Numbered from the stretch's first letter, positions 17,739 through 26,966 are shown. The stretch: DNA of 64,000 nt from Clostridia bacterium (GCA_900753165.1 CAADYC010000089.1:1-64000); one strand, 5' to 3'. Numbers and translations: made by a program. Notes: generated from the sequence alone by a model not told the origin.

Positions 17739-19083
17739 TTCCATTTTCAATATATATTTTATCAATAATTTTTAACCAAAAAGTTCTTTTTTCTTCATCT
17801 GAAAATAAGCAATAAATTTTATATATATCTAAATTCATAATTTCTTTTAACTTTGAAGAGTCCCTTTGCGGAGTAGATATGGCTTCATTTTTCAATTCAT
17901 TCATCTTTTTGTTTAAGCTTTCATAATCAGATCTGTATGTTTTTTTATCGATTAAATCGTCCAAATATAAATCCTTAAGTTTTAATATTTTGTTTTCTAT
18001 TCGTTTTATTTCATTTGAGTTATCATTTTTGGTAGTTTGATTAGAAATGACAACATTTGCATTGATGTAATTTTTAGCGATGCTTTTAATATTATCTAAT
18101 AAGTATTTTTCAATATATTCTTCTCTAATTAATTTATGATTGTCGCATTTGTATTCCATACTGCCGACTTTTCTCCTTGAAGCATTATCACAACAATATC
18201 TAATTAATTTTTTTGTGCTTCTATTGTCTTGCTTTTTACACATTCTAGTATTGCAAATACCACAGAAAATTAATCCAGAAAACAGAGAAATATTAGATGT
18301 TTTTATACTTGTTTTTTCTCTTTTTTTAAATAGATTTTGAACCGAGTAGAACAAAGCATTGTTCATTATATGTGGAATATAGTTGTCTATATAAATATTT
18401 TTTCTATACAATTTATATTTACCAATATATGATGTGTCATGTAAATAGTGTATCATTGCATCGTAACCTTTATTTTCAAAGTGTTGGATAAAATATTTAT
18501 AGGTTTCTTTAAGATTACCATTATTATTAATAAATTCATTGTATAAATTTAAAATATTTTCGGCTTCTTTTTTATTTATTACAAATTTTTTATCAACTAT
18601 ATCATATCCATATTTTTTGGTTCCAGATGTAACTTCTCCTTTTTCTCTTTTATTTTGAAAGACAAATTTAATTCTTTCAGATGTTTTACCGATTTCTCTT
18701 TGAGCAAGCGATACTTTTAAATTGAATATGAAAGTGCCATCTGCGGTAGAGGTATCAATATCATCTTCATCTATTGCTTTCATTGTACATTTATTATCGA
18801 TTAATAATTTATTTATATTATTTGCATCTAATACATTTCTGGATAATCTGTCCAATTTAGTAAATAATATTATATCAAATACATTGCATTTACTTAACAT
18901 TTCATTTAGTGCTTTTCTTTTTTTCATGGAAGAAGCAGAAATTCCTTCATCTATATAAAATTCATATTTATATCCATTTTCTTTACAGTATTTTTCTAAT
19001 GCATCTTTTTGTGCTTGTATAGAAAAACCAAATTTTGCCTGTTCATCTGTGCTTACACGGCAATAACAAGCTACATATTTCAT
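17713..19083 (-). CDS. int: Large serine recombinase (prophage integrase)
   Basis: 456 aa. The N-terminal resolvase domain (1-145) has the nucleophile in CRVSTDEQ (Ser11) and the R-rich LDRLSRN motif. A recombinase domain (about 155-250) follows, then a zinc ribbon (CGICNTRMC ... YCC ... YKC) and a coiled coil (about 350-420), as in phiC31/TP901-type integrases. It catalyses att x att recombination without a tyrosine intermediate. Its position next to attL supports its role. AAGAAGG precedes ATG. Confidence 0.95.
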   Translation of the reverse strand: MKYVACYCRVSTDEQAKFGFSIQAQKDALEKYCKENGYKYEFYIDEGISASSMKKRKALNEMLSKCNVFDIILFTKLDRLSRNVLDANNINKLLIDNKCTMKAIDEDDIDTSTADGTFIFNLKVSLAQREIGKTSERIKFVFQNKREKGEVTSGTKKYGYDIVDKKFVINKKEAENILNLYNEFINNNGNLKETYKYFIQHFENKGYDAMIHYLHDTSYIGKYKLYRKNIYIDNYIPHIMNNALFYSVQNLFKKREKTSIKTSNISLFSGLIFCGICNTRMCKKQDNRSTKKLIRYCCDNASRRKVGSMEYKCDNHKLIREEYIEKYLLDNIKSIAKNYINANVVISNQTTKNDNSNEIKRIENKILKLKDLYLDDLIDKKTYRSDYESLNKKMNELKNEAISTPQRDSSKLKEIMNLDIYKIYCLFSDEEKRTFWLKIIDKIYIENGKIKEITFS

Positions 19084-19119
19084 AATAAAAACCTTCTTTC
19101 TAAAATTTTATTAAATTGC

Positions 19120-19149
19120 TTGAAAAAAGGTTTTAAAATATGCTATAAT
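19120..19149 (+). promoter_or_regulatory. Promoter of the int-cI intergenic small RNA
   Basis: TTGAAA (19120-19125), 18-bp spacer, extended -10 TGCTATAAT (hexamer 19144-19149) on the plus strand, although both flanking genes are on the minus strand. Confidence 0.65.
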
Positions 19150-19155
19150 AATAAC

Positions 19156-19234
19156 ATAAAGAGACCTTATTTCAAGGAATTTTTATGGTTTGAGAAAATG
19201 CCGTGTCGCCAAACAGTAGCATTTTCTCTTTTTT
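19156..19234 (+). ncRNA. Prophage small RNA with loop complementary to early operon
   Basis: Predicted transcript of about 75-79 nt from the promoter at 19120-19149 to an intrinsic terminator: GAGAAAATGC (19192-19201)/GCATTTTCTC (19219-19228) then six T. The loop side reads CCGTGTCGCCA (19201-19211), perfectly complementary to TGGCGACACGG (20308-20318), just upstream of the ribosome site of the first gene after cro. It contains no ORF with a ribosome site. Likely an antisense regulator of early phage translation; no homologue is recognised. Confidence 0.6.
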
Positions 19235-19898
19235 ATTTAAATTGATTTCTTTTTCTGGCTTCAACAACTTTACCAATAATTTTAACAGGTATTTTTTCCA
19301 TATCTTCGCTAGAAAAATGTCTAACTGGATAATAAGGGTTCATAGCTATTAAATCTATTCCATCTTCCATTCTAACGACCTTTTTTACAGTTGCTTCATC
19401 TCCGTTTATTAATACAATACAAGTATTACCACTTTCAAAGTCGTCTTGCTTATGTACTATTGCAATGTCTCCATTTGAAAATAACGGTTCCATACTGTCA
19501 CCAGTTACTTGTAATGCATAATAGTTTTCTGGGTCAGAAGGAATATAATCTAAATATAATCGACCAATTTTATTCTCATCAGCTAAATAGTCATATCCAG
19601 CTTTAACTTTTCCTAAAATTGGAATTTGAAGTTGATTTAATTTAGATATAGGGGTAATGTTTAGTGAATTTAAATTTCTGTCCATAGGAACTTCATATCC
19701 CATTAACCAAATTTCATTTACATTTAAAGCATCAGCAAGTATAGTTAATTTGTCCTGCTTAGCATTCGCTTTACCAGATAAATATTTATTAATCAATGTT
19801 TTATCTAAGCCAGTTTTTTCGACTAAATTTACTTGTTTCATATTTTTAATAGTCATAGCTTTGTATAATCTATTTTGAAAAGTATCAATAGGCTTCAT
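19233..19898 (-). CDS. CI-like repressor with S24 self-cleavage domain
   Basis: 221 aa. N-terminal HTH (about 10-65), linker, then a LexA/CI-type S24 peptidase: predicted autocleavage at Ala100-Gly101 (KVKAGY), nucleophile Ser135 in GDSMEP and Lys172 in EATVKKV. It maintains lysogeny and is expected to be inactivated by RecA filaments. GGAGGTG precedes ATG. Divergent from the Cro-like gene across the operator region. Confidence 0.93.
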   Translation of the reverse strand: MKPIDTFQNRLYKAMTIKNMKQVNLVEKTGLDKTLINKYLSGKANAKQDKLTILADALNVNEIWLMGYEVPMDRNLNSLNITPISKLNQLQIPILGKVKAGYDYLADENKIGRLYLDYIPSDPENYYALQVTGDSMEPLFSNGDIAIVHKQDDFESGNTCIVLINGDEATVKKVVRMEDGIDLIAMNPYYPVRHFSSEDMEKIPVKIIGKVVEARKRNQFK

Positions 19899-19918
19899 TT
19901 ATACACCTCCACATTAAT

Positions 19919-19947
19919 ATTATACATAGAAATTGAAATAAAATCAA
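19919..19947 (-). promoter_or_regulatory. Repressor maintenance promoter
   Basis: Minus strand TTGATT (19947-19942), 17-bp spacer, TATAAT (19924-19919), 20 bp before the repressor start. Confidence 0.75.
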
Positions 19948-19973
19948 TATATTTTTGTAAAAAATATAAAAAA

Positions 19974-19990
19974 GTTGAAAAAAATTCAAA
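19974..19990. promoter_or_regulatory. Repressor operator O1
   Basis: GTTGAA-N5-TTCAAA, an imperfect copy of the 17-bp palindrome at 20040, lying between the divergent promoters and just upstream of the early -35 box. Confidence 0.7.
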
Positions 19991-19997
19991 AAAAGTA

Positions 19998-20026
19998 TTG
20001 ACTTTTATTTTTTTATTTGATAATAT
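19998..20026 (+). promoter_or_regulatory. Early lytic promoter (PR-like)
   Basis: TTGACT (19998-20003), 17-bp spacer, TAATAT (20021-20026), bracketed by operators O1 and O2. Confidence 0.75.
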
Positions 20027-20039
20027 ATGCACAACAAAA

Positions 20040-20056
20040 GTTGAAAATAATTCAAC
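20040..20056. promoter_or_regulatory. Repressor operator O2
   Basis: Perfect palindrome GTTGAA-AATAA-TTCAAC, in the leader immediately before the cro ribosome site. Confidence 0.8.
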
Positions 20057-20070
20057 AAAGGAGGTGCGAA

Positions 20071-20307
20071 ATGATTAAATATAATTTTGATAAGCTGAAA
20101 GGTAAAATAAAAGAAATTTATAATACACAAAATGACTTTGCAAAAGCAATGGATATTGCACCTAATACACTTAGTGCAAAACTAAACAATCAATTTTATT
20201 TTTCTAGCGAAGAAATTAGTAAAGCAGTAGACTTATTACATATTAATCCAACTGATGCGTGGAATATTTTTTTTAATAAACAAGTTGAAAATAATTCAAC
20301 AAAATAA
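20071..20307 (+). CDS. Cro-like early regulator
   Basis: 78 aa with a compact HTH (QNDFAKAMDIAPNTLSAKLN). First gene of the rightward early operon; GGAGGTG precedes ATG 20071. The C terminus ...QVENNSTK is encoded by operator O3, an exact copy of O2, so the end of the protein is dictated by a DNA-binding site. Such proteins usually oppose the CI repressor. Confidence 0.85.
   Translation: MIKYNFDKLKGKIKEIYNTQNDFAKAMDIAPNTLSAKLNNQFYFSSEEISKAVDLLHINPTDAWNIFFNKQVENNSTK
20284..20300. promoter_or_regulatory. Repressor operator O3 within cro
   Basis: GTTGAA-AATAA-TTCAAC again; the identity to O2 extends over flanking bases (AA before, AAA after). It lies in the last codons of the Cro-like gene. 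Confidence 0.8.
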
Positions 20308-20318
20308 TGGCGACACGG
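20308..20318 (+). promoter_or_regulatory. Putative target site of the int-cI small RNA
   Basis: TGGCGACACGG, 11 bases directly after the cro stop and about 10 bases before the next ribosome site; perfect complement of the small RNA at 19201-19211. It is unusually GC-rich for this region. Confidence 0.55.
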
Positions 20319-20341
20319 TAAAAGAAAGGAAGTGATTATAT

Positions 20342-20443
20342 GTGGATTACGAAAAAATTAACAGAGCATTAATGGAAATACTTGAAATAAAATATGATGT
20401 AAAAATTCAAAAAAAAGTAATTTTAAAGGAGGAAAATAAATGA
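20342..20443 (+). CDS. Small phage protein (33 aa)
   Basis: GTG start at 20342 after AAGGAAGTGA; product begins VDYEKINRALMEI. The stop overlaps the next ATG (ATGA). No function recognised. It would be the first gene exposed to control by the small RNA pairing at 20308. Confidence 0.5.
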   Translation: MDYEKINRALMEILEIKYDVKIQKKVILKEENK

Positions 20444-20581
20444 AAAGAACATGGAAAAATTTTAGATTAGACAAAAATAAGGTTTACATGAGAATAGGAC
20501 AAGCAACAGTATGTATTTTATTCAATTTATTATTATCAGTATTTTTTTATTGGGCATTCTTACAACGGAATGACTTATTAG
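20440..20581 (+). CDS. Small membrane protein with in-frame CGG
   Basis: Starts at ATG 20440 after AAAGGAGG; one hydrophobic span (about 24-41). An in-frame CGG (20566-20568) follows ...WAFLQ. With the +1 shift the protein ends GMTY, stop at 20579-20581, just before the AGGAGG of the next gene, giving 46 aa. Read without a shift it would be 52 aa and end at 20598. Homology cannot decide this case; the shifted form is chosen for consistency with the other CGG sites. Confidence 0.55.
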
Positions 20582-20594
20582 GAGGGAAAGAAAA

Positions 20595-20729
20595 TTGAAG
20601 AATAAAAATAAAGAACTATCGCAAAAAGATAATTCTTTTAAATATTTTTGGAAATTAACATTAATTGCATTATTCTTTATTGGAATTAGTATTGTTTTTC
20701 TTACATATATCATCAGAGTAATTTTTTAG
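20595..20729 (+). CDS. Small membrane protein (44 aa)
   Basis: TTG start at 20595 after AGGAGGG; charged N terminus (about 18 residues) and one membrane span ending in TYIIRVIF. Translationally close to the preceding small membrane gene. Function unknown. Confidence 0.55.
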   Translation: MKNKNKELSQKDNSFKYFWKLTLIALFFIGISIVFLTYIIRVIF

Positions 20730-20843
20730 ATTTGATATTTTAGTAAAAACAAAATGTATATAAAGAACAAGGGTAATAATACCGAATGCAAATGCAAATA
20801 AAAACAATAAAGTCATAAAAGCATCAAACCAAGAAAAATTCAT
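20670..20843 (-). CDS. Antisense small membrane protein (57 aa)
   Basis: Starts at ATG 20843, with AAGTGAGG upstream and a good promoter at 20868-20896. The N-terminal half is hydrophobic (about residues 8-34), the tail polar (NLKNYSDDICKKNNTNSNKE). It lies opposite, and overlaps by 60 bp, the 3' end of the plus-strand small membrane gene. Small size, own promoter and convergent overlap resemble type I toxin or lysogeny-expressed immunity peptides; neither is shown. Confidence 0.5.
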   Translation of the reverse strand: MNFSWFDAFMTLLFLFAFAFGIITLVLYIHFVFTKISNLKNYSDDICKKNNTNSNKE

Positions 20844-20867
20844 AATAATAACCTCACTTTCGAGGAT

Positions 20868-20896
20868 ATTATACAATAATTTACAAAATTTTACAA
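20868..20896 (-). promoter_or_regulatory. Leftward promoter within early region
   Basis: Minus strand TTGTAA (20896-20891), 17-bp spacer, TATAAT (20873-20868), 25 bp before the 57-aa minus-strand ORF. Confidence 0.6.
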
Positions 20897-20913
20897 GAAA
20901 GGAGTTGAAAGAG

Positions 20914-21192
20914 ATGTTTAGAAAAACAAAAGAACTACAAAGTTTAGTTGATGCAAGTAGAGCAAATTTAAAAATTGCAGAAGACAAAATCAAAAAGATG
21001 AAAGAAAGTCAAGAAGAGTTAAGAAGTGAAATCGAAGAAGAACATTTAGAAAATTACAGAAATCACAGAAAACTATTAGCAATAAGAAAAGTATTACAAG
21101 AGCAAGATTACAACAATATTGATAACTTAAAGAAGAAAATAACAACAATACTAGATAAAAAAGAACTAGTCGACCTACCAAAATCAAACTAG
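20914..21192 (+). CDS. Coiled-coil phage protein
   Basis: 92 aa, almost entirely charged heptad-like helix (residues 5-60). ATG 20914 lies nine bases after AAGGAG. The 3' end contains GAACTAGT...ACTAGTTC, a possible weak hairpin. Function unknown. Confidence 0.7.
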   Translation: MFRKTKELQSLVDASRANLKIAEDKIKKMKESQEELRSEIEEEHLENYRNHRKLLAIRKVLQEQDYNNIDNLKKKITTILDKKELVDLPKSN

Positions 21193-21268
21193 TTCAATCA
21201 AATATATAATAAAGATATTCTACTATTAGTATAACACTAATTTGTAGAGTTGTCAAAGGAGACTGAAA

Positions 21269-21550
21269 ATGAAATGTTATAGAAACATAACTACTGACGA
21301 GGTAGTTTATAAAGAAGAAGTAGAAGAATATGTACTAAGAAAGTTAGGATTAACAGTAACTCCACTTGGTAAAAATGGAGAAATGACACAATTACAACTT
21401 GAAAACATAGAAGAAACAATAAATTGGTTCTTTAGTGGGAATTGGACAGAAGAAGACATCTATGATGAAGATGTTTCAGATTTAGAGTATGAGCTAGAAC
21501 TAGCAGACAGAGAATATCAAGCAGGTTTAGATAGAAAATGGGGGGTATAA
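21269..21550 (+). CDS. Hypothetical acidic phage protein
   Basis: 93 aa, acidic C-terminal half (EEDIYDEDVSDLEYELELADREYQAG). AAAGGAG precedes ATG. Directly before the recombination-associated gene at 21552. No family recognised. Confidence 0.75.
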   Translation: MKCYRNITTDEVVYKEEVEEYVLRKLGLTVTPLGKNGEMTQLQLENIEETINWFFSGNWTEEDIYDEDVSDLEYELELADREYQAGLDRKWGV

Positions 21551-21551
21551 A

Positions 21552-23125
<1,574 letters not shown>

Positions 23126-23137
23126 GAGGAAAAGAAA

Positions 23138-23368
23138 ATGAAAAAGATTATAGGAATTTTAATAGCAATTGTAGGAATTGTATTAGGAATATACGTGGGA
23201 ATATGGTTAATGCTTGCAGGAGGAATAACGCAAATAGTTAATTCAGTAAATCCTGTAAATGGATTAGGAATAGCATTTGGAATAGTAAGAATAATATTTT
23301 GTGGAATTGGAGGATTTATTGCTTGGTTAGGTGTAGTAATAGGTTCAGTAATTGGATTAAGTGATTAA
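23138..23368 (+). CDS. Glycine-rich membrane protein
   Basis: 76 aa with two hydrophobic segments (about 4-28 and 46-72), rich in Gly, Ile and Val. AGGAGG precedes ATG. Function unknown; placed between the HNH gene and the replication initiator. Confidence 0.7.
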   Translation: MKKIIGILIAIVGIVLGIYVGIWLMLAGGITQIVNSVNPVNGLGIAFGIVRIIFCGIGGFIAWLGVVIGSVIGLSD

Positions 23369-23380
23369 AAATTAGACAAC

Positions 23381-23412
23381 AGGGATAAGGCTAAAAATGT
23401 TTTATCCCTTAT
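23381..23412. terminator. Hairpin before replication gene
   Basis: AGGGATAA pairs with TTATCCCT across a 12-nt loop. No strong T-run; possible attenuator. Confidence 0.45.
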
Positions 23413-23435
23413 ATTATACAAAAGGAGAAGACATT

Positions 23436-24000
23436 ATGAGTTATATAGATTTAATTAATGCCTTCGAGAAGTGGCTCGAAACAAATTATTTGCAAAGTTC
23501 GTCACAGTTATTGTGGTACAAGTTAATAGCATTATTCAATAAATGTCGGGTGGAGCGAATGGATTTCAGTAGATAACCATAGATTGATGAGTATTATGCA
23601 AATGAGTAGTGAAAAAACATTAATAAGATGTCGAGATAAATTAATAGAGAACAATTTATTCGAATATCAAAAAGGGACAAAGTCAAAACCTAACAGATAC
23701 AAAATATGTACTGTAAATTTTGCAGTAAATAATAAATCTACTGTAAATAATACAGTAGATACGACAGTAAATATGACAGTAGATGTGGGAGTAGATGTGT
23801 CCAACATAAATAGACTAGATAAAGATATTTATATTAATTTATTTAATAAATATAAAGCGGAAATCGAAAAATGTCACGCTAATGAAAGAATAAGAATTAT
23901 ATCAGAATGCAAAAATTGTAACGAATATGCTTTATTAACACAAGAAGAACAAGAACAATTATTTATAGATTTAATGAGTATAGATAAAAGATTTAAGTAG
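23436..24000 (+). CDS. DnaD-like replisome organiser, +1 frameshift at CGG
   Basis: N-terminal winged-helix type region: MSYIDLINAFEKWLETNYL...LFNKC, then in-frame CGG (23547-23549). Skipping C23547 continues as GWSEWISVDNHRLMSIMQMSSEKTLIRCRDKLIENNL, the expected DNA-binding helices, to a stop at 24000; total about 187 aa. Such proteins initiate phage replication with a DnaC-type loader. AAAGGAGAAG precedes ATG. Without the shift only a 44-residue fragment and a headless ORF remain. Confidence 0.85.
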
Positions 24001-24016
24001 AGGAAGTGATAAAAAA

Positions 24017-24338
24017 ATGATTACAGCAGAAACAAGACAAATGAGTTTTAATGACATACAAGATAAAACAAAAATAAGATATATACAAATTTTAAATAGA
24101 TTAGATAGACCTAAGACAGCTAAGGAATTGGCAGTAGAATTATTTGAATTAGGATTAACAAATACATCAGAAAGAAACACAACACGGGCCAAGACTAACA
24201 GAAATGGCAAAAATGGGATATGTAAAAGCAATAGGCAAAAAGAAATGTGAATATACAGGTAAAACAGTAGCAGTATATGAGAGGACACAAGCAGGATTTG
24301 AAACAATAAATTATCAACATATTCCAAGAATTGATTAG
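24017..24338 (+). CDS. Winged-helix regulator-like phage protein, +1 frameshift at CGG
   Basis: The first 56 aa contain a helical DNA-binding-like region (RPKTAKELAVELFELGLTNTSERNTT). An in-frame CGG (24185-24187, after ACA) follows; skipping C24185 gives GPRLTEMAKMGYVKAIGKKKCEYTG, as in related phage proteins that continue to VAVYE. Stop at 24336-24338 overlaps the ribosome site of the next gene. Total about 106 aa. Confidence 0.82.
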
Positions 24339-24347
24339 GAGGCAATT

Positions 24348-24521
24348 ATGCAAGAAAAATGTAGTAAATGTGATAGTGAAAAACTATTTGTAGAAATAAA
24401 AGGAAATAGAAGAGGCTTGTATTGTTGCAAATGTGGAAAATGGCAAAAATGGATTACAAAGCAAGAATTACAAATAGCAAAGTTTAAAGGATATAAAATT
24501 TTAGGAGGTAGTAATGGATAG
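24348..24521 (+). CDS. Small zinc-ribbon protein
   Basis: 57 aa with two CxxC pairs (CSKC and CCKC), a likely structural zinc site. ATG 24348 follows AGGAGG. Overlaps the next gene by 8 bp. Function unknown. Confidence 0.7.
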   Translation: MQEKCSKCDSEKLFVEIKGNRRGLYCCKCGKWQKWITKQELQIAKFKGYKILGGSNG

Positions 24522-24693
24522 AGAGCAAATACTAGAAAGAATAAGAATAGAAATAGAAGCTTGTAAGAAAAATTCAATAGAACATATAGAAAAAGAAGAA
24601 ATGGTGCCAGCAACAGAATATTTATTAACTATGAGAGATTTAAAAACTCAAGAATTAATATTAAAAAAGCAGGAACAACAAAATGAAGTATAA
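24514..24693 (+). CDS. Small helical phage protein
   Basis: 59 aa, mostly charged helix beginning MDREQILERIRIEIEACKK. AGGAGG precedes ATG; the end overlaps the next start by 11 bp. Function unknown. Confidence 0.65.
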   Translation: MDREQILERIRIEIEACKKNSIEHIEKEEMVPATEYLLTMRDLKTQELILKKQEQQNEV

Positions 24694-24837
24694 TTATCCA
24701 CCGTTAGAACGGCAAATGTGTAAAATGTAGAGGCTGTAACAGACTTGAATCAGAAAACTTTAAACGGAGTTTGGAGATGTGAAAATTACATAGAAAAGGA
24801 GCTAAAGAAAAGTGAACAAAATAGAAATACCATTTAG
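24683..24837 (+). CDS. Cys-rich phage protein with two CGG +1 frameshifts
   Basis: Zero frame MKYNYPPLE stops within five further codons. Skipping C24710 of the first in-frame CGG gives GKCVKCRGCNRLESENFK; in that new frame a second in-frame CGG (24765-24767) occurs, and skipping C24765 gives GVWRCENYIEKELKK to a stop at 24835-24837. The 50-aa product has the CxxCxxC...C pattern of a known type of small phage zinc protein. Only reading both shifts yields a coherent gene. Overlaps the RusA-like gene by 26 bp. Confidence 0.8.
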
Positions 24838-25168
24838 GCTGCCATCGTTGAATCAATACATAAACGAATGCAGAAAAAATAGATATGCAGGAGCCAATAT
24901 GAAGAAGAATGTTGAAAAAGATATTGGCTGGTATATAAACTTATTACCTGAATATAAAAATCCAATAAAAATCCATTTCATATGGGTTGAAGAAAACAAA
25001 AGACGTGATTTAGACAATGTATGTTTTGCCAAAAAGTTCATATTAGATAGTATGGTAAAAGCAGGAAAGTTAAAAGATGACAATAGAAACTTTGTAAAAG
25101 GTTTTAGAGATGATTTTGAATATGGAAAATCAAGTAAAGTTATTTTAGAAATAGAAGAAATTAAATGA
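24812..25168 (+). CDS. RusA-like Holliday-junction resolvase
   Basis: 118 aa, GTG start after AAAGGAG. The acidic active-site pattern includes RRDLDNVCFAKKFILDSMV and KLKDDNRNF, as in RusA. It cuts recombination or replication intermediates of the phage genome. The stop overlaps an ATG (ATGA). Confidence 0.88.
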   Translation: MNKIEIPFRLPSLNQYINECRKNRYAGANMKKNVEKDIGWYINLLPEYKNPIKIHFIWVEENKRRDLDNVCFAKKFILDSMVKAGKLKDDNRNFVKGFRDDFEYGKSSKVILEIEEIK

Positions 25169-25179
25169 AAGGAAAAGAA

Positions 25180-25476
25180 ATGCTACGAATAGATGATTAT
25201 ATAAGAACTGTAGACGGAAGAATCGGAAAATATTTAATTCATAACAATGCAGATTATATTGTTACAAATGATAAGAGAATAGAAATTGATTCAAAAGATA
25301 TAAAAAAGTATAGCGACAAACTAATTGATATAGTAGAAATGAATGACATAGTAAACGGAAAGAAAGTCATAGCAATAATGAATAATACACAATTAGTTTT
25401 AGAAAATAATGAGAATGTTTATGAAGAAAATATAAAAACTATTTTAACAAAAGAAAATAAATATTATGAGAAATAA
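25180..25476 (+). CDS. Hypothetical phage protein
   Basis: About 98 aa from ATG 25180, which follows AAAGGAAAAG; an upstream in-frame ATG at 25165 overlaps the RusA stop but has a poorer ribosome site. Beta-rich pattern (RIDDYIRTVDGRIGKYLIHN), maybe a small SH3-like fold. Function unknown. Confidence 0.65.
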   Translation: MLRIDDYIRTVDGRIGKYLIHNNADYIVTNDKRIEIDSKDIKKYSDKLIDIVEMNDIVNGKKVIAIMNNTQLVLENNENVYEENIKTILTKENKYYEK

Positions 25477-25494
25477 AGTAGGAGGAGAGGAACA

Positions 25495-26058
25495 ATGTAT
25501 GTAGATATATATAAAACAAATAAAAAATACAACATAATATATGCAGACCCACCATGGGAATACAAAGAAAGTGGTTCAGGAAAAAGAGTTGTTAAAGCAC
25601 ATTATCCAACAATGAATATTGAAGAAATAATGAAATTGCCAATAGCAAAAATATGTGAAGATACTTCTATATTATTTTTGTGGGTCACGTTTCCAAGACT
25701 TCAAGAAGGCTTGACACTTATAAAAGCCTGGGGATTCAGTTATTATGGACTTGGATTCGATTGGGTAAAATTATCTAAAAATGGAAAACCAAGTTGGGGA
25801 ATGGGATATTATACAAGACAGAATACAGAAATATGTTTGATTGGTGTTAAAGATAAAAATCACAGAATAAAACCACAAGTGAGAAATGTTTTATCAATAA
25901 TACATAGTAAAAGAAGAGAACACAGCAGGAAACCAGATGAAGTGAGAGAAAACATAATAAAAATATGTGGTGATATACCAAGAATAGAATTATTTGCAAG
26001 ACAAGAAACAGACGGTTGGGACTGTTGGGGAAATGAAGTAGGAGGAGAAGATGAATAG
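25495..26058 (+). CDS. MT-A70 family adenine methyltransferase
   Basis: 187 aa. The catalytic DPPW motif is at ADPPWEY (about residue 19); FLWVTFPRL and a C-terminal IELFARQ block match MT-A70-type N6-adenine methylases of phages. It probably modifies phage DNA, perhaps against host restriction. AGGAGG precedes ATG. Overlaps the YopX gene by 8 bp. Confidence 0.9.
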   Translation: MYVDIYKTNKKYNIIYADPPWEYKESGSGKRVVKAHYPTMNIEEIMKLPIAKICEDTSILFLWVTFPRLQEGLTLIKAWGFSYYGLGFDWVKLSKNGKPSWGMGYYTRQNTEICLIGVKDKNHRIKPQVRNVLSIIHSKRREHSRKPDEVRENIIKICGDIPRIELFARQETDGWDCWGNEVGGEDE

Positions 26059-26438
26059 AGAGATAAAATTTAGAGGAAAATCAAAACGGAGGATGGCATT
26101 ATGGGGATTTAATGACAATGAAACATTTTACAAACGAAGATATATATCAAATAGGAGATTTTGAAAAATCATTGTGCTATAAAGTTGATAAAGACACATT
26201 AGGACAATACATAGGACTACACGATAAAAACGGAAAAGAAATATACGAGGGAGATATAGTTAAATACAGAGATAGCAGGGGACAACATATTGAAAAAGTA
26301 ATATTTGATAAAGGTTGTTTTTATGCAGGAATGCACTGGGGAAGTTCAACAAGAGTAGCACCAAAACTAATTAATACAAGAATAACAGAAGTAATTGGAA
26401 ATATATACGATAATCCAGGATTATTAGGAGGAGAATAG
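26051..26438 (+). CDS. YopX-like protein, +1 frameshift at CGG
   Basis: The zero frame begins MNREIKFRGKSK, the classic YopX start, then in-frame CGG (26087-26089). Skipping C26087 gives GGWHYGDLMTMKHF and runs through YIGLHDKNGKEIYEGDIVK and ITEVIGNIYDNPGLL to a stop at 26436-26438. The product of about 128 aa has exactly the expected YopX length. GGAGGAGAAG precedes ATG. Function of YopX is unknown. Confidence 0.92.
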
Positions 26439-26440
26439 AT

Positions 26441-26692
26441 ATGATAGAAATAATTAAAAATATTTTATTTGGAGTAGCTCTAATAAGTGGAAGTATATGC
26501 ACAATATTATTATTTTTAATTTTATTATATAGAGTAATACTTATCTTTATAGATAATATGAAAAATGCAAATGTTTTTAGACAATGTTTGATGATTTATA
26601 TTCACAGAAAAAGACCTGATATAAAAATAGAATTAGAAGATATTGATATACAAAAACAAGGAATACATTTGAATAAGAAAAATAAGGAGTAA
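26441..26692 (+). CDS. Membrane protein
   Basis: 83 aa with one long N-terminal hydrophobic stretch (about 8-35) and a basic, polar tail. Follows YopX with a 2-bp gap; AGGAGG lies in the YopX end. Function unknown. Confidence 0.65.
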   Translation: MIEIIKNILFGVALISGSICTILLFLILLYRVILIFIDNMKNANVFRQCLMIYIHRKRPDIKIELEDIDIQKQGIHLNKKNKE

Positions 26693-26699
26693 ATAAGAT

Positions 26700-26966
26700 A
26701 TGAGTTGCAAAGCTAAATTAAGACCAGATATAAAAGATAGAGGTAAACCAAGTGTAGAATTTGTTTTTGAAGGCAAGCCTAGATACTTTTGTTATGGATA
26801 TATAGACCAAAGTACAGAGGAATTAATAGATGAGTGTAGAGAATGCCCAGAAAACGTTTACAGAGCAGATGAAGTTATGCGAGATTTAAAAAAAGGAAAA
26901 AAAACTGTATATGAGGGTTTAAGAAATAGAACGTCTAAAATTTCCAAGGAGAGGAGTAATACATAG
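26700..26966 (+). CDS. Small Cys-containing phage protein
   Basis: 88 aa with CYGYIDQSTEELIDECRECPENV, a pattern common to small proteins in Clostridia phages. ATG follows AAGGAG. Stop shares a base with the next GTG start. Function unknown. Confidence 0.75.
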   Translation: MSCKAKLRPDIKDRGKPSVEFVFEGKPRYFCYGYIDQSTEELIDECRECPENVYRADEVMRDLKKGKKTVYEGLRNRTSKISKERSNT

